In this document: positions 50,962 to 61,301 of the stretch, one piece after another
Layout of the letters: each line of letters opens with the position of its first letter
Position numbering within the stretch: position 1 is the stretch's first letter
DNA from: Cellulophaga sp. 20_2_10
GTDB lineage: Bacteria; Bacteroidota; Bacteroidia; Flavobacteriales; Flavobacteriaceae
Direction of reading: 5' to 3'
DNA: 64,000 bases
NCBI RefSeq assembly: GCF_023476645.1
Contig: NZ_JAMCOJ010000006.1
Location: 1-64,000 of the forward strand
Program-made: the position numbers and the translations under genes
The notes under the pieces: generated by a model
Told to the model about the DNA's origin: nothing
Seen by the model: only the letters and a program-made list of their open reading frames with translations
Database searches by the model: none

Positions 50962-52749
50962 TTGAGAATATTTATACTTATACTAGCCCTCTGTTTTGCG
51001 CAACTTACTGTTGCGCAAAACAGTTTTTTGGCTAAACAGTATTTTGACGATGGTGATTTTGACAAAGCTGTAATCTTTTACGAAAAACTTGTAAAAGAAA
51101 ACCCTAGACGATCAGATTACCAAACATCCTTAATTAGTTGTTATCAGCAATTAGAACGTTATATCGATGCCGAAAAAGAAATACGCAAGAACCTACATTC
51201 GGACAATCCACACCCAGTATATTTTATAGACCTAGGACACAATTACACCTTACAAGGTAACGACGAGGAAGCTACTAAATACTACGACTTAGCTTATGCG
51301 CAAGTAGAAGTTAACCCTAGAGACAGTTATGGATTAGCCTATAAATTTCAAGGCTATTCTCTTTTAGACTATGCAGCAAAAACATACTCTAAAGCAATGC
51401 AATTAAACCCTGAATTAGATTTTAATTTTCAGTTGGCTCGTATTTATGGTGAACAAGGTAATGTTGATAAAATGTTTTCTAGTTTGCTAAATATTATTGC
51501 GAACGATCCGAACAAAATACCCACTGTTATTCGCAGTTTAGATGATTTTATCACAACCGATTCTGACAACCTAAACAATATAATTTTAAGAAAATTAATT
51601 CTTAAAAAAGCACAAAGAAATCCGGATATTATCTGGAACGAAATGCTCAGCTGGTTATTTATACAGCAAAAACAATTTAATAGTGCTTTTACGCAAGAAA
51701 AGGCTATTTACAAAAGATCTCCAGAAGGTAGCTTAAGAAGATTGCAAACATTAGCGAACATCTGTGTGGATGAAAATGAAAAAGAAATTGCTCAAGAAAT
51801 TTACAATTACATAGTTATAAATAGCGCGTACCAAGACAACATAAAACTATACGCCGAATTAAAAAGCATTAGCTTAGATTTGGAATTATCTAACAATAAA
51901 AACACTGAAGCTGCACAGAAATCTTACGATATACTATTAGAGACCTACGGATACAAAACCAACAGTATAGTGCTTCAAATAGAATACGCTAACTTTTTAG
52001 CTTTTCAAAAAAACAACTCAGATGAGGCCATATCAGTCTTAAAAAAGTCTTTAAAACTAGAGCTTAACCGTTATGAAGAAGCTAAGTTAAAAATGTCTTT
52101 AGCAGATATTTTAGTCTACAATAAAAGATTTAATGAGGCTTTAATTTATTACACCCAAATACAAAAAGATTTAAAGAACGATATTTTAGCTCAAAATGCA
52201 CGTTACAAAGTAGCGAAAGCTAGTTTTTACAAAGGAGATTTTGACTGGGCATTGGCGCAGTTAAAAGTACTACGTAGTTCTACATCTCAACTAATTGCTA
52301 ATGACGCTATGCAATTAAGCCTATTAATTTCTGATAATACACAGCAAGACTCTACTAAAACAGCATTAAAAAAGTATGCTACTGCAGATTTACTGGCTTA
52401 CCAAAATAAAAGAACAGAAGCTATTATTGTTTTAGATGATATTTTAAAAAACCATAAAGGAGAAAAAATTGAAGATGAAGCCCTCTTAAGGCAAGCAGAA
52501 TTATTACAGCAAGAAAAAAAATACGAAGAAGCCGAATTTAACTACCTAAAGATTATAGAGTTTTACGGCTCTGGAATACTTGCAGATGATGCACATTATG
52601 CCTTAGGAGAATTATACAGAAACATATTATACAATACCGAAAAGGCAAAGTATCATTACGAAAAAATTATATATGGCTACCAAGACAGCTACTATTTTCC
52701 GTTAGCTAGAAAAGAGTTTAGAAAACTTAGAGGAGACGCTATTAATTAG
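50962..52749 (+). CDS. Secreted TPR repeat protein, 595 aa
   Basis: Sec signal peptide ending QLTVAQ (residue 19). Then many tetratricopeptide repeats: AKQYFDDGDFDKAVIFYEKL, FIDLGHNYTLQGNDEEATKY, and near the C-terminus DALLRQAELLQQEKKYEEAE, with further units between. It is a helical scaffold protein in the periplasm, probably for a complex in the envelope. TTG 50962 is the likely start, since it gives the complete signal peptide. Confidence 0.85.
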   Translation: MRIFILILALCFAQLTVAQNSFLAKQYFDDGDFDKAVIFYEKLVKENPRRSDYQTSLISCYQQLERYIDAEKEIRKNLHSDNPHPVYFIDLGHNYTLQGNDEEATKYYDLAYAQVEVNPRDSYGLAYKFQGYSLLDYAAKTYSKAMQLNPELDFNFQLARIYGEQGNVDKMFSSLLNIIANDPNKIPTVIRSLDDFITTDSDNLNNIILRKLILKKAQRNPDIIWNEMLSWLFIQQKQFNSAFTQEKAIYKRSPEGSLRRLQTLANICVDENEKEIAQEIYNYIVINSAYQDNIKLYAELKSISLDLELSNNKNTEAAQKSYDILLETYGYKTNSIVLQIEYANFLAFQKNNSDEAISVLKKSLKLELNRYEEAKLKMSLADILVYNKRFNEALIYYTQIQKDLKNDILAQNARYKVAKASFYKGDFDWALAQLKVLRSSTSQLIANDAMQLSLLISDNTQQDSTKTALKKYATADLLAYQNKRTEAIIVLDDILKNHKGEKIEDEALLRQAELLQQEKKYEEAEFNYLKIIEFYGSGILADDAHYALGELYRNILYNTEKAKYHYEKIIYGYQDSYYFPLARKEFRKLRGDAIN

Positions 52750-52799
52750 TTTTAGCTTTGCAGGCGATAAAAAATTACATCAAACTTAAAAATAATACT

Positions 52800-53132
52800 A
52801 TGTACATATACAACGTAACTATAAATGTAGAAGATGAAGTGCACGATACTTGGTTTTCTTGGATGAAAGAAACTCACATTCCTGATATGCTTTCTACAGG
52901 TAAATTTACTGGCGCTAAAATGTGTAAAGTTTTAGTTGAAGAAGAAATGGGCGGACTTACATATTCTATACAATATAGCACTCCTAACAAAGAAACTTTA
53001 GAAGTATACTACAAAGAAGACGCAGAAAGGTTACGCCAAGAGGCAAACAAACTATTTGCTGGTAAATTTGTAGCTTTTAGAACAGAATTAGAAATTATTG
53101 GCGAGGCAGTATTAACTCCAACAAAAGAGTAA
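52800..53132 (+). CDS. DUF4286 family protein, 110 aa
   Basis: Small cytoplasmic protein with the DUF4286 pattern: [57 protein letters not shown]. The family is near universal in Bacteroidota, usually next to ksgA as here; the fold is probably a ferredoxin-like dimer and no function is known. ATG 52800 is chosen over a longer frame with 14 more residues. Confidence 0.9.
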   Translation: MYIYNVTINVEDEVHDTWFSWMKETHIPDMLSTGKFTGAKMCKVLVEEEMGGLTYSIQYSTPNKETLEVYYKEDAERLRQEANKLFAGKFVAFRTELEIIGEAVLTPTKE

Positions 53133-53181
53133 ACTACTACCCTACTTTGTTTATCTAAGTTTAAATTATATAGTTACATCT

Positions 53182-54042
53182 ATGTCAAAAAAGAAAAAAG
53201 AATATTTCAAAAAAAATAAAGCAGAGCGCAGAAGTGATAGCCCGGTTAAGGCTAAAAAACATCTTGGTCAGCATTTTTTGACAGACGAACCCATTGCTCA
53301 ACAAATAGCAGAAACGTTAACCCATACCGGGTATACTAATGTTATAGAGATTGGTCCAGGAACAGGTGTGCTTACCAAATACATTTTAAAACACAATCTA
53401 GATTTAATAGCTATGGATTTAGATAGGGAATCTATAGCGTATTTAAATCAGAATTTTTTATTAGAACATCCAGAGCTACTTAACCGTAAAGGTAGTTTTA
53501 CTGTTGTAGAAGCCGATTTTCTAAAACAAGACCTATCTACTGTTTTTGAAACAGAACAATATGCTATAACTGGGAATTTTCCGTACAACATATCTACGCA
53601 AATAGTTTTTAAAACATTAGAAAACAAAGAGCGCATACCAGAATTTACAGGTATGTTTCAAAAAGAAGTAGCACAACGTATTTGCTCCAAAGAAGGCAGT
53701 AAAGCATATGGTATTTTATCTGTACTTACACAAGCCTATTATACAGCAGAATATTTATTTACTGTACCGCCAACTGTATTTAATCCGCCACCAAAAGTAG
53801 AATCTGGTGTATTACGATTAACACGTAAAGAAAATTTAGATATTGGTGTAGATGAAAAATTACTATATCGGGTTGTAAAAGCTGTATTTAATCAGCGTAG
53901 AAAAACCATTAGAAACAGCTTAAAAACCTTTGAACTTTCTGATGTTTTAAAAGAAGACCCTATCTTTGACAAACGTCCAGAACAATTAGCAGTTGCAGAT
54001 TTTGTAGCACTTACAAAAAAGATAGCCAATGATACCGTTTAA
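53182..54042 (+). CDS. rsmA: 16S rRNA (adenine1518/1519-N6) dimethyltransferase, 286 aa
   Basis: KsgA/RsmA dimethylates two adjacent adenines near the 3' end of 16S rRNA, late in 30S assembly. A basic N-terminus, then [20 protein letters not shown], the SAM-binding [20 protein letters not shown], the catalytic NFPYNIS motif, and [14 protein letters not shown] near the C-terminus. The last 14 bases overlap the start of mgtE. Confidence 0.96.
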   Translation: MSKKKKEYFKKNKAERRSDSPVKAKKHLGQHFLTDEPIAQQIAETLTHTGYTNVIEIGPGTGVLTKYILKHNLDLIAMDLDRESIAYLNQNFLLEHPELLNRKGSFTVVEADFLKQDLSTVFETEQYAITGNFPYNISTQIVFKTLENKERIPEFTGMFQKEVAQRICSKEGSKAYGILSVLTQAYYTAEYLFTVPPTVFNPPPKVESGVLRLTRKENLDIGVDEKLLYRVVKAVFNQRRKTIRNSLKTFELSDVLKEDPIFDKRPEQLAVADFVALTKKIANDTV

Positions 54043-55375
54043 GTTAACAGACGATTTTTTAGAGCACATAGAAGATTTAATCTCTAATCAAAAAGATACT
54101 GGCCTACAGCTTCTTTTAGAAGAGGTACACTATGCGGATATTGCAGAAATTGTTAATGAACTAAATACTGCAGACGCTACTTATATTATTAAATTATTAG
54201 AGAGTGATAAAACCTCTGATATTTTAACCGAATTAGATGAAGATGTAAGGGAGTCTATTTTAGCAAACTTGTCTACAAAAGAAATTGCAGAAGAGCTAGA
54301 TGAATTAGATACAGATGATGCTGCCGATATTATTGCAGAGTTACCACAAAATATTGTACAGGAAGTAATTTCTGAATTAGAAGATAAGGAACACGCAAAA
54401 GATATTGTAGATCTTTTACGTTATGATGAATATTCTGCCGGTGGTTTAATGGCCAAAGAACTTGTAAAAGTTAATGTAAACTGGAACGTGCTAACGTGCG
54501 TTAAAGAAATGCGTGCACAAGCAGAAAACGTAACTAGAGTACACTCTATTTACGTTGTAGATGATGAAGATAAACTTAAAGGAAGGTTGTCTTTAAAAGA
54601 CCTACTTACAACATCTACAAAAACACACATAAAAGACGTTTATATACCTAAGGTAGATTCTGTTTCCGTAAATGAGAAACCAGAGGAAATTGCAAAAATA
54701 ATGTCTAAGTATGACCTTGAAGCTATACCTGTTGTAGATGAAATAGGCAGACTCGTTGGTAGAATTACAATTGATGATATTGTAGATGTTATTAAAGACG
54801 AGGCAGACAAGGATTACCAAATGGCTGCAGGTATATCTCAGGATGTAGAAGCAGATGATAGTATTTTAGACTTAACAAAAGCACGTTTACCTTGGCTTAT
54901 TTTAGGTCTTTTTGGTGGTGTAGGTTCTGCTACCATAATGGGCACTTTTGAAGGCGTTATAAAAGGGCACCTTTCTCTATTATTGTTTACCCCATTAATT
55001 GCCGCTATGGCTGGTAATGTTGGTGTGCAGTCTAGTGCAATTGTTGTACAAGGTATTGCTAATGACGACCTAAAAGGAAGTATGATAAATAGACTGATAA
55101 AAGAAGTCCTTTTATCAGCATTAAATGGCACCATATTAGCAATTATACTTTTTTGTTTTGCTTGGCTCATGGAGGGCGATGTTAAAATGGCACTTGCCAT
55201 ATCTATATCTCTTATTGCCGTTATAATTGTTGCTGGTATAATTGGCACCTTTGTACCTATCTTTTTACATAAAAGAGGTATTGACCCTGCCATAGCAACA
55301 GGACCCTTTATTACTACAAGTAACGATATTTTTGGTATTATTATTTACTTCTCTATTGCTAAAATGTTTTTATAA
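54029..55375 (+). CDS. mgtE: Magnesium transporter MgtE, 448 aa
   Basis: Inner-membrane Mg2+ channel gated by cytoplasmic Mg2+. The MgtE N domain (superhelix, residues 10-125; [20 protein letters not shown]), two CBS domains (about 130-255; [40 protein letters not shown]), and a five-TM pore ([20 protein letters not shown] to the end). ATG 54029 lies inside rsmA (14-base overlap). The 3' end overlaps that of the opposite Lrp gene by 6 bases. Confidence 0.96.
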   Translation: MIPFKLTDDFLEHIEDLISNQKDTGLQLLLEEVHYADIAEIVNELNTADATYIIKLLESDKTSDILTELDEDVRESILANLSTKEIAEELDELDTDDAADIIAELPQNIVQEVISELEDKEHAKDIVDLLRYDEYSAGGLMAKELVKVNVNWNVLTCVKEMRAQAENVTRVHSIYVVDDEDKLKGRLSLKDLLTTSTKTHIKDVYIPKVDSVSVNEKPEEIAKIMSKYDLEAIPVVDEIGRLVGRITIDDIVDVIKDEADKDYQMAAGISQDVEADDSILDLTKARLPWLILGLFGGVGSATIMGTFEGVIKGHLSLLLFTPLIAAMAGNVGVQSSAIVVQGIANDDLKGSMINRLIKEVLLSALNGTILAIILFCFAWLMEGDVKMALAISISLIAVIIVAGIIGTFVPIFLHKRGIDPAIATGPFITTSNDIFGIIIYFSIAKMFL

Positions 55376-55822
55376 AACATAGGCCGTACCATTTTTAATA
55401 TCATCCAAAACAAAAGAACTTTGTACGTTAGAAATTCCTTTTATTACCGATAATTTATCAACGACAAACTGCTGATACTGGTTCATATCATTAACAGCAA
55501 CCTTTAGCAAAAAATCGTAATTACCAGACACGTGTTGGCACCCCATAATTTCGGGTAGGTTAGCTACTTGGTCCTTAAAGTTATCTATTAACTCCCTAGA
55601 ATGTGTTGCCAAAGTAATATGGCAATATACTGTTATGGCTTTGTTTACTTTTTTCTCATTAAGTAACGCCACATAACTCTTTATATAATCTTGTTGTTCT
55701 AGCTTTTTTATACGCTCAAAAGTTGGGGATACAGTTAGTCCAATTTTATCTGCTATTTCTTTTGTGTTTTGCTTCGCATTTTCTTGCAACAGCATTAGTA
55801 TCTTTTTGTCTATGGCGTCCAT
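55370..55822 (-). CDS. Lrp/AsnC family transcriptional regulator, 150 aa
   Basis: The N-terminal helix-turn-helix (LDAIDKKI-type start: DAIDKKILMLLQENAKQNTK, EIADKIGLTVSPTFERIKKL) and C-terminal RAM ligand-binding domain (YCHITLATHSRELIDNFKDQ, ISGNYDFLLKV-type: GCQHVSGNYDFLLKVAVNDM) are complete. It usually senses an amino acid. It is divergent from the histidine decarboxylase gene over 161 bases, so control of that gene, perhaps in response to His, is plausible. Confidence 0.92.
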   Translation of the reverse strand: MDAIDKKILMLLQENAKQNTKEIADKIGLTVSPTFERIKKLEQQDYIKSYVALLNEKKVNKAITVYCHITLATHSRELIDNFKDQVANLPEIMGCQHVSGNYDFLLKVAVNDMNQYQQFVVDKLSVIKGISNVQSSFVLDDIKNGTAYVL

Positions 55823-55983
55823 TTCAGTATTTTTTTTTGTGAGAATGATAAATTGATCTTAAAAACAGATATTAATCATTGCCTAAATCAATAGTTACAG
55901 AATTATTTATCAAACTAACAACAAAATAAAGACACTTTGCCTGAAAAAACTAATTTTACAGCATTAAAACCTACAATACTACT

Positions 55984-57135
55984 ATGTATCAAAAAATATC
56001 AGAAAAAGACACTGAACGTCTTTATAAATTAAAAGAAACCATAGAGCAGGCAAGAGATTCATTTTTAGGTTATCCTGTATCTAAAGATTTTGATTATTCT
56101 GAGCTTAGCAGCTTTTTGCAATACCCAATAAACAACTTAGGAGACCCATTTGAAGATGGTACGTACAAAGTACAGACCCACGAAATGGAGAGAGAAGTTG
56201 TTAGTTTTTTTGCAAAGTTATTTAGAGCACAACCAACAGATTATTGGGGCTATATTACCAATGGTGGCTCAGAAAGCAATTTATATGGCTTATACTTAGC
56301 GCGTGAATTGTACCCAAAAGGAATGGTATATTATTCTGAGTCTACACACTACAGTGTACGCAAAAACATTCATTTGTTAAATATTCCAAGTATCATTATT
56401 CGTTCTCAAGAAAACGGAGAAATAGATTATGAAGATTTTGAGAATACCGTTAGACTAAATCGTCATAAACCTGCCATTGTATTAACCACTTTTGGGACTA
56501 CAATGAAAGAAGCTAAAGACGATGTTACTAAAATAAAAGGCATCTTAAAAAACTTAGCTATACAGGACCATTACATCCATTGTGATGCTGCGCTGTCTGG
56601 TACATATGGTGCTTTTATGGAGCCACGCATACCGTTTGACTTTAGAGATGGTGCAGATAGTATATCTATAAGCGGACATAAATTTATTGGTTCACCTATA
56701 CCCTCTGGCGTTATTATAACCAAGCGCAGCAACAGAGATCGTATTGCAAAAGGAATCTCTTATATAGGATCTTTAGATACCACTATTACAGGTTCTAGAA
56801 ATGGCCATAGTCCATTATTTTTATGGTATGCACTTAAAAAACTGGGCATAGAAGGCTTAAGAGCTAGATATCAAAAAAGTTTAGAAACTGCAGTTTATTG
56901 CGAAAACAGATTAAAAGAAATTGGAGTAAACGCTTGGCGAAATCCAAATTCTATTACTGTCGTATTTCCTAAAACAGCTATAGAAGTAAAACAAAAATGG
57001 CAATTGGCTACAGAGGGCGAAGTGGCTCACGTAATTTGCATGCCTAATGTTACAAAAGCACAAATAGATGAATTTATTTATGATATGTCACAAGCCAGTA
57101 CTATTGAGGAAGAAGAGTTTGAGCTAGATTTTTAG
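55984..57135 (+). CDS. hdc: PLP-dependent histidine decarboxylase, 383 aa
   Basis: Group II pyridoxal-phosphate decarboxylase, turning L-histidine into histamine plus CO2. The motifs follow the bacterial Hdc type: NGGSESNLYGLYLARELYP, SESTHYSVRKNIHLL, the Asp contact HCDAALSGTYGAF (Asp201), and the PLP lysine SISGHKFIGSP (Lys233). The length of about 380 is that of Hdc and not of the longer glutamate decarboxylases. Divergent from an Lrp regulator and followed by a strong terminator, so probably a single-gene unit. Substrate identity is inferred from family resemblance. Confidence 0.87.
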   Translation: MYQKISEKDTERLYKLKETIEQARDSFLGYPVSKDFDYSELSSFLQYPINNLGDPFEDGTYKVQTHEMEREVVSFFAKLFRAQPTDYWGYITNGGSESNLYGLYLARELYPKGMVYYSESTHYSVRKNIHLLNIPSIIIRSQENGEIDYEDFENTVRLNRHKPAIVLTTFGTTMKEAKDDVTKIKGILKNLAIQDHYIHCDAALSGTYGAFMEPRIPFDFRDGADSISISGHKFIGSPIPSGVIITKRSNRDRIAKGISYIGSLDTTITGSRNGHSPLFLWYALKKLGIEGLRARYQKSLETAVYCENRLKEIGVNAWRNPNSITVVFPKTAIEVKQKWQLATEGEVAHVICMPNVTKAQIDEFIYDMSQASTIEEEEFELDF

Positions 57136-57159
57136 ATTAACACTACTAGTTTAGAACCC

Positions 57160-57196
57160 AAAAGTCAATGGATGTAATTTCCATTGGCTTTTTTTA
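57160..57196 (+). terminator. Rho-independent terminator after hdc
   Basis: The 13-bp stem AAAAGTCAATGGA/TCCATTGGCTTTT with a 7-base loop, then a T-run. Confidence 0.85.
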
Positions 57197-57238
57197 TTGT
57201 CAATTGGTTATCTTTATAGAACTACAAAGCAACAACCA

Positions 57239-58234
57239 ATGACAAAAAACCTATTTCAAATTTGTGTTTTATTCCTTTTACTTGGCGCCTGTAAGCCCAA
57301 AGAAAAACCAACAAATACAATAGAAAGCAACACTCAAAAAACAACAAAAACCAGCATACCAAAGCTTAACAATACCGCTTTGGTTATTCTAGGAACTGTA
57401 CAAGATGCAGGATCACCACAAATTGGTTGTAAAAAAGAGTGCTGCAAAGATTTATTCACAAACCCAGACCCGAGCAGAAAAGTAGTTTCGCTAGGAGTTG
57501 TAGACACCGAAAACAAAGCGACTTTTTTGTTTGAAGCCACTCCAGATATAGCTGCACAGGTAAGGGCCTTAAAAAACAGTGCTAGTTTTGCTGCAGAAGA
57601 AACCCCTACTGGTATTTTTTTAACTCACGCACACATAGGTCATTATGCCGGCTTAATGTATTTAGGTAAAGAAGCTATGAATGCCAATTGCGCTGCAGTT
57701 TATGCAATGCCAAAAATGAAAACTTTTTTAGAAAACAATGGCCCTTGGAATCAGCTTGTAGTAAATAAAAACATAGAGATAAAAGCTACCGAAAATAAAA
57801 AAACACTAGAACTTACTTCTAATCTAAAAGTAATTCCGTTTACTGTGCCACACAGAGATGAGTTTTCTGAAACCGTAGGGTATACCATAATTGGTCCAAA
57901 CAAAAGTGCTTTATTTATTCCTGATATTGACAAATGGAACAAATGGGAAAAAGATATTAGTGCTGAAATTGCCAAGGTAGATTATGCGTTTATTGATGCT
58001 ACTTTTTTTGATGCCGAAGAAATAAACAATAGAGATATATCAGAAATTCCGCATCCGTTTATTGTAGAAAGTATGGCGTTGTTTAAAAAGCTTCCTGCCT
58101 CAGAAAAAAGAAAAATTAATTTTATTCATTTTAATCATACAAATCCAGCCTTAAATTTAGAAAGTGCTAAGGCAAAACAAATTATAAAAAACGGATTTAA
58201 CATTGCAAAGATTAACGGTGTTTACAATTTATAG
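57239..58234 (+). CDS. PqqB-like metallo-beta-lactamase-fold lipoprotein, 331 aa
   Basis: Lipoprotein signal (LLLGAC at about residue 18). The MBL-fold domain starts LVILGTVQDAGSPQIGCKKE, as in PqqB, with the metal site THAHIGHYAGLMYLG, FTVPHRDEFSETVGY, FIPDIDKWNKWE and a final HFNHTNPAL. Compared with PqqB, it is exported, and no other PQQ synthesis gene (pqqA, C, D, E) is nearby. It is therefore probably a hydrolase of unknown substrate and not a PQQ pathway enzyme. ATG 57239 gives the lipoprotein signal. Confidence 0.85.
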   Translation: MTKNLFQICVLFLLLGACKPKEKPTNTIESNTQKTTKTSIPKLNNTALVILGTVQDAGSPQIGCKKECCKDLFTNPDPSRKVVSLGVVDTENKATFLFEATPDIAAQVRALKNSASFAAEETPTGIFLTHAHIGHYAGLMYLGKEAMNANCAAVYAMPKMKTFLENNGPWNQLVVNKNIEIKATENKKTLELTSNLKVIPFTVPHRDEFSETVGYTIIGPNKSALFIPDIDKWNKWEKDISAEIAKVDYAFIDATFFDAEEINNRDISEIPHPFIVESMALFKKLPASEKRKINFIHFNHTNPALNLESAKAKQIIKNGFNIAKINGVYNL

Positions 58235-58273
58235 AAGATCCTATTAATACTATATTTACTCTAAAATTACGAT

Positions 58274-59944
58274 ATGAAAATTAAACTGTTTTATCTTTTA
58301 GCCTGTGCTCTTTTCACTACACTTACCAATGCACAAACCTATGCTAAAAATGGTATGGTAGTATCAGATAATAGTGCGGCATCTAAAGTTGGCGCAGATA
58401 TACTTAAAAAAGGTGGTAATGCAATAGACGCTGCAGTTGCAACTGCTTTTGCTTTAGCGATTACACACCCACAAGCGGGTAACATTGGCGGTGGTGGTTT
58501 TTTAGTTTTTATGAAATCTAATGGTAACGCTACCACAATAGATTTTAGAGAAAAAGCACCATTAAAAGCTACTACAGATATGTTTTTAGATAAACAAGGC
58601 AACTTAATCTCTGGCTCTAACCACAACGGTTTACAATCTGTTGGTGTTCCTGGTACAGTTGCAGGGCTATTTATGGCGCATAAAAAATATGGCACACTAC
58701 CCTGGAAAACACTGGTACAACCTGCAATTGATTTAGCAGAAAACGGCGTTCCGCTATCTTACACATTATACCAACAAGCATTACACTATAAAAAAGAATC
58801 TGAATTTATGGCCAATTATTTTACCAATGAAAAAGGTGAAATAACACAAATGGATGAAATTTGGAAGCAACCCGTACTTGCTGCTACGTTAAAAGAAATT
58901 AGAGACAACGGTAAAGACGGATTTTACAAAGGGAAAGTAGCTAAAGAAATTGCTCGTTTTATGAAAAAAAATGACGGCTTAATTACCTTAAAAGATTTAG
59001 CAAAATATGAGGCCGTAGAAAGAGCTCCTTTAAAAGGAACTTACAAAGGACACGATATTTTTGTAATGCCACCTCCTAGCTCTGGTGGTGTTGCACTTTT
59101 AGAGATGATGAATATTATGGAGCTAGCAGATTTTAACAAAGCCCCTTTTAACTCTACTCCTTACGTACATGTAGTTGCAGAGGCTATGCGTAGAGCTTTT
59201 GCAGACAGAGCAGAACACTTAGGAGATCCTGACTTTAATTTAGATATGCCTTTAGCTAAACTTACCTCTAAAGAATTTGCAGAAAACAGATATAAAAATA
59301 TAGATTTTCAAAAAGCATCACTAAGTGACTCTACTAAATTTGGACAAATTTATGAGGGCAACAACACCACTCATTTATCAATTTTAGACAAAGATGGCAA
59401 TGCTGTTTCTTTAACCTACACCCTAGAACATTCTTACGGCTCTAGACTAGGAGATCCTAAACTTGGTTTTATTTTTAATAATGAAATGGGCGATTTTAAT
59501 CCGCAACCAGGCTACACAAACAGCAAAGGCTTAATAGGTTCTGCTGCCAACATTATTAAGCCAGAAAAAAGAATGCTCTCTAGCATGTCTCCAACTATTG
59601 TTGCCAAAGATGGCAAAGCTGTTTTGGTTATTGGTAGTCCTGGCGGAAGAACAATTATAAACACGGTTTTTCAGACAGTTTTAAATGTAATTGAGTTTGA
59701 TATGCCTATACACAAAGCCATTGAAGCAATGAAAATTCATCATCAATGGTTACCAGATCGTATTTTATATGAAAAAGACCTACTATCGCCAGATACTGTA
59801 AAAGCACTAGAAGCTATGGGACACACCATGGTAGAACGCGAACACTTAGGTCGTTTAATGGGTATTACTGTAGATGCTGAAAACAATGTTTATATTGGAG
59901 CATCAGATTCTTCTAGTCCAGATGGTGGTGCCATAGGTTACTAA
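58274..59944 (+). CDS. ggt: Gamma-glutamyltransferase, 556 aa
   Basis: Periplasmic enzyme that cleaves or transfers gamma-glutamyl groups, as in glutathione breakdown. Signal peptide ending TNAQ (residue 21), then AASKVGADILKKGGNAIDAA, QAGNIGGGGFLVF, and the self-cleavage site with nucleophile Thr365 in EGNNTTHLSILDKDG. It ends SDSSSPDGGAIGY, the usual C-terminus. Length normal; the enzyme is made as a proenzyme and cut before Thr365. Confidence 0.95.
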   Translation: MKIKLFYLLACALFTTLTNAQTYAKNGMVVSDNSAASKVGADILKKGGNAIDAAVATAFALAITHPQAGNIGGGGFLVFMKSNGNATTIDFREKAPLKATTDMFLDKQGNLISGSNHNGLQSVGVPGTVAGLFMAHKKYGTLPWKTLVQPAIDLAENGVPLSYTLYQQALHYKKESEFMANYFTNEKGEITQMDEIWKQPVLAATLKEIRDNGKDGFYKGKVAKEIARFMKKNDGLITLKDLAKYEAVERAPLKGTYKGHDIFVMPPPSSGGVALLEMMNIMELADFNKAPFNSTPYVHVVAEAMRRAFADRAEHLGDPDFNLDMPLAKLTSKEFAENRYKNIDFQKASLSDSTKFGQIYEGNNTTHLSILDKDGNAVSLTYTLEHSYGSRLGDPKLGFIFNNEMGDFNPQPGYTNSKGLIGSAANIIKPEKRMLSSMSPTIVAKDGKAVLVIGSPGGRTIINTVFQTVLNVIEFDMPIHKAIEAMKIHHQWLPDRILYEKDLLSPDTVKALEAMGHTMVEREHLGRLMGITVDAENNVYIGASDSSSPDGGAIGY

Positions 59945-59962
59945 TTTTAATTCCTTTTTATT

Positions 59963-60328
59963 TTGAAAACCATCAACCTAAAAGAAAAACAAAGCACGTT
60001 TAGCAAACAGTGGCATCCGCATCAAATTGCGGTTGTAGACAATATGCAAGTACTTTTAGCCAAGCTAAAGGGCGACTTTGTTTGGCACGCACACGAGAAT
60101 GAAGATGAACTTTTTCAGGTTTTAAAAGGCACATTATATATGCAGTTTAGAGACCGTACAGAAATAGTAAAAGAGGGCGAAATAATTGTTGTTCCCAAAG
60201 GTGTAGAACATTGTCCACGAACAGAAAATAATGAAGTGGTAGAGGTTTTATTGTTTGAAAAACTATCTACATCACATACCGGAGCCGTTATTGACGAGAA
60301 AACACAAACTGAATATCCAAAAATATAA
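59963..60328 (+). CDS. Cupin-domain protein, 121 aa
   Basis: A single cupin barrel: metal-binding motif 1 HAHENEDELFQVLKGTLYMQ (residues 34-53) and motif 2 EIIVVPKGVEHCPRTE. It could be a small oxygenase or isomerase or a sugar-binding protein; the substrate is open. TTG 59963 is the start, as no in-frame ATG precedes the first strand. Two bases before the dehydrogenase gene, so cotranscribed. Confidence 0.85.
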   Translation: MKTINLKEKQSTFSKQWHPHQIAVVDNMQVLLAKLKGDFVWHAHENEDELFQVLKGTLYMQFRDRTEIVKEGEIIVVPKGVEHCPRTENNEVVEVLLFEKLSTSHTGAVIDEKTQTEYPKI

Positions 60329-60330
60329 TA

Positions 60331-61269
60331 ATGAAAGTATTGCATTTAGATAAAAACCATCCTTTAATAATAGAACAATTTAAAGATTCTGGTTTTACAA
60401 ACGATGTAGATTATACGGCTACTAAAGAAGAGGTCGAGGCTATTATACATAATTATGACGGCTTAATTATACGCAGTAGATTTCCGCTAGACAAAGCATT
60501 TTTAGACAAAGCAACCAATTTAAAATTCATAGGAAGATTAGGCGCTGGCTTAGAAAATATAGACACCGATTACGCTACGCAAAAAGGCATATTTTTAGCC
60601 TCTGCGCCAGAAGGCAACCGTAACGCTGTTGGCGAACATACGTTGGGTATGATTTTGTCTTTGTTTAACAAATTAAACAAGGCAGATAACGAAGTGCGCA
60701 ACGGAAAATGGGACAGAGAAGGCAACCGAGGCATTGAATTAGACGGCAAAACGGTAGGCATAATAGGCTACGGAAATATGGGCAATGCCTTTGCTAAAAA
60801 ACTACGTGGTTTTGATGTAGACGTTATTTGTTATGACATTAAAGACGGTGTTGGCAATAAAAATGCAACACAAGTATCATTAGAGGAATTACAACAGAAA
60901 GCAGATGTATTAAGCTTGCACGTACCACAGTCTAATTCTACCAAAAATATGGTAACATCTGACTTTATAAATGGTTTTAAAAAACAATTTTGGCTGTTTA
61001 ATACTGCTCGTGGTAAATGTGTTGTAACGGCAGATTTAGTGGCCGCATTAAAAGAAGGTAAAATACTGGGCGCTGGTTTAGACGTTCTTGAATATGAAAA
61101 AGCCTCTTTTGAACATATGTTTACAGATAATAAACTCCCTGATGCTTTTGAATACTTGATACATTCTGATAAGGTATTACTTAGTCCGCACGTAGCCGGC
61201 TGGACGGTTGAAAGCAAAATTAAACTTGCACAAACCATAGTAGACAAGGTTAAAGCTAAATTTTTGTAA
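60331..61269 (+). CDS. D-2-hydroxyacid dehydrogenase (phosphoglycerate dehydrogenase-like), 312 aa
   Basis: NAD-dependent 2-hydroxyacid dehydrogenase: GRLGAGLENIDTDYATQKGI, the Rossmann motif GKTVGIIGYGNMGNAFAKKL, LHVPQSNSTKNMVTSDFING, FNTARGKCVVTADLVAALKE with the catalytic Arg, and a C-terminal LSPHVAGWTVES with the catalytic His. It may be a SerA-type enzyme without an ACT domain; the exact substrate is not certain. In operon with the cupin gene. Confidence 0.88.
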   Translation: MKVLHLDKNHPLIIEQFKDSGFTNDVDYTATKEEVEAIIHNYDGLIIRSRFPLDKAFLDKATNLKFIGRLGAGLENIDTDYATQKGIFLASAPEGNRNAVGEHTLGMILSLFNKLNKADNEVRNGKWDREGNRGIELDGKTVGIIGYGNMGNAFAKKLRGFDVDVICYDIKDGVGNKNATQVSLEELQQKADVLSLHVPQSNSTKNMVTSDFINGFKKQFWLFNTARGKCVVTADLVAALKEGKILGAGLDVLEYEKASFEHMFTDNKLPDAFEYLIHSDKVLLSPHVAGWTVESKIKLAQTIVDKVKAKFL

Positions 61270-61301
61270 TTTTAAAAAGCCAACCTACATAAGAACCAAT
61301 T

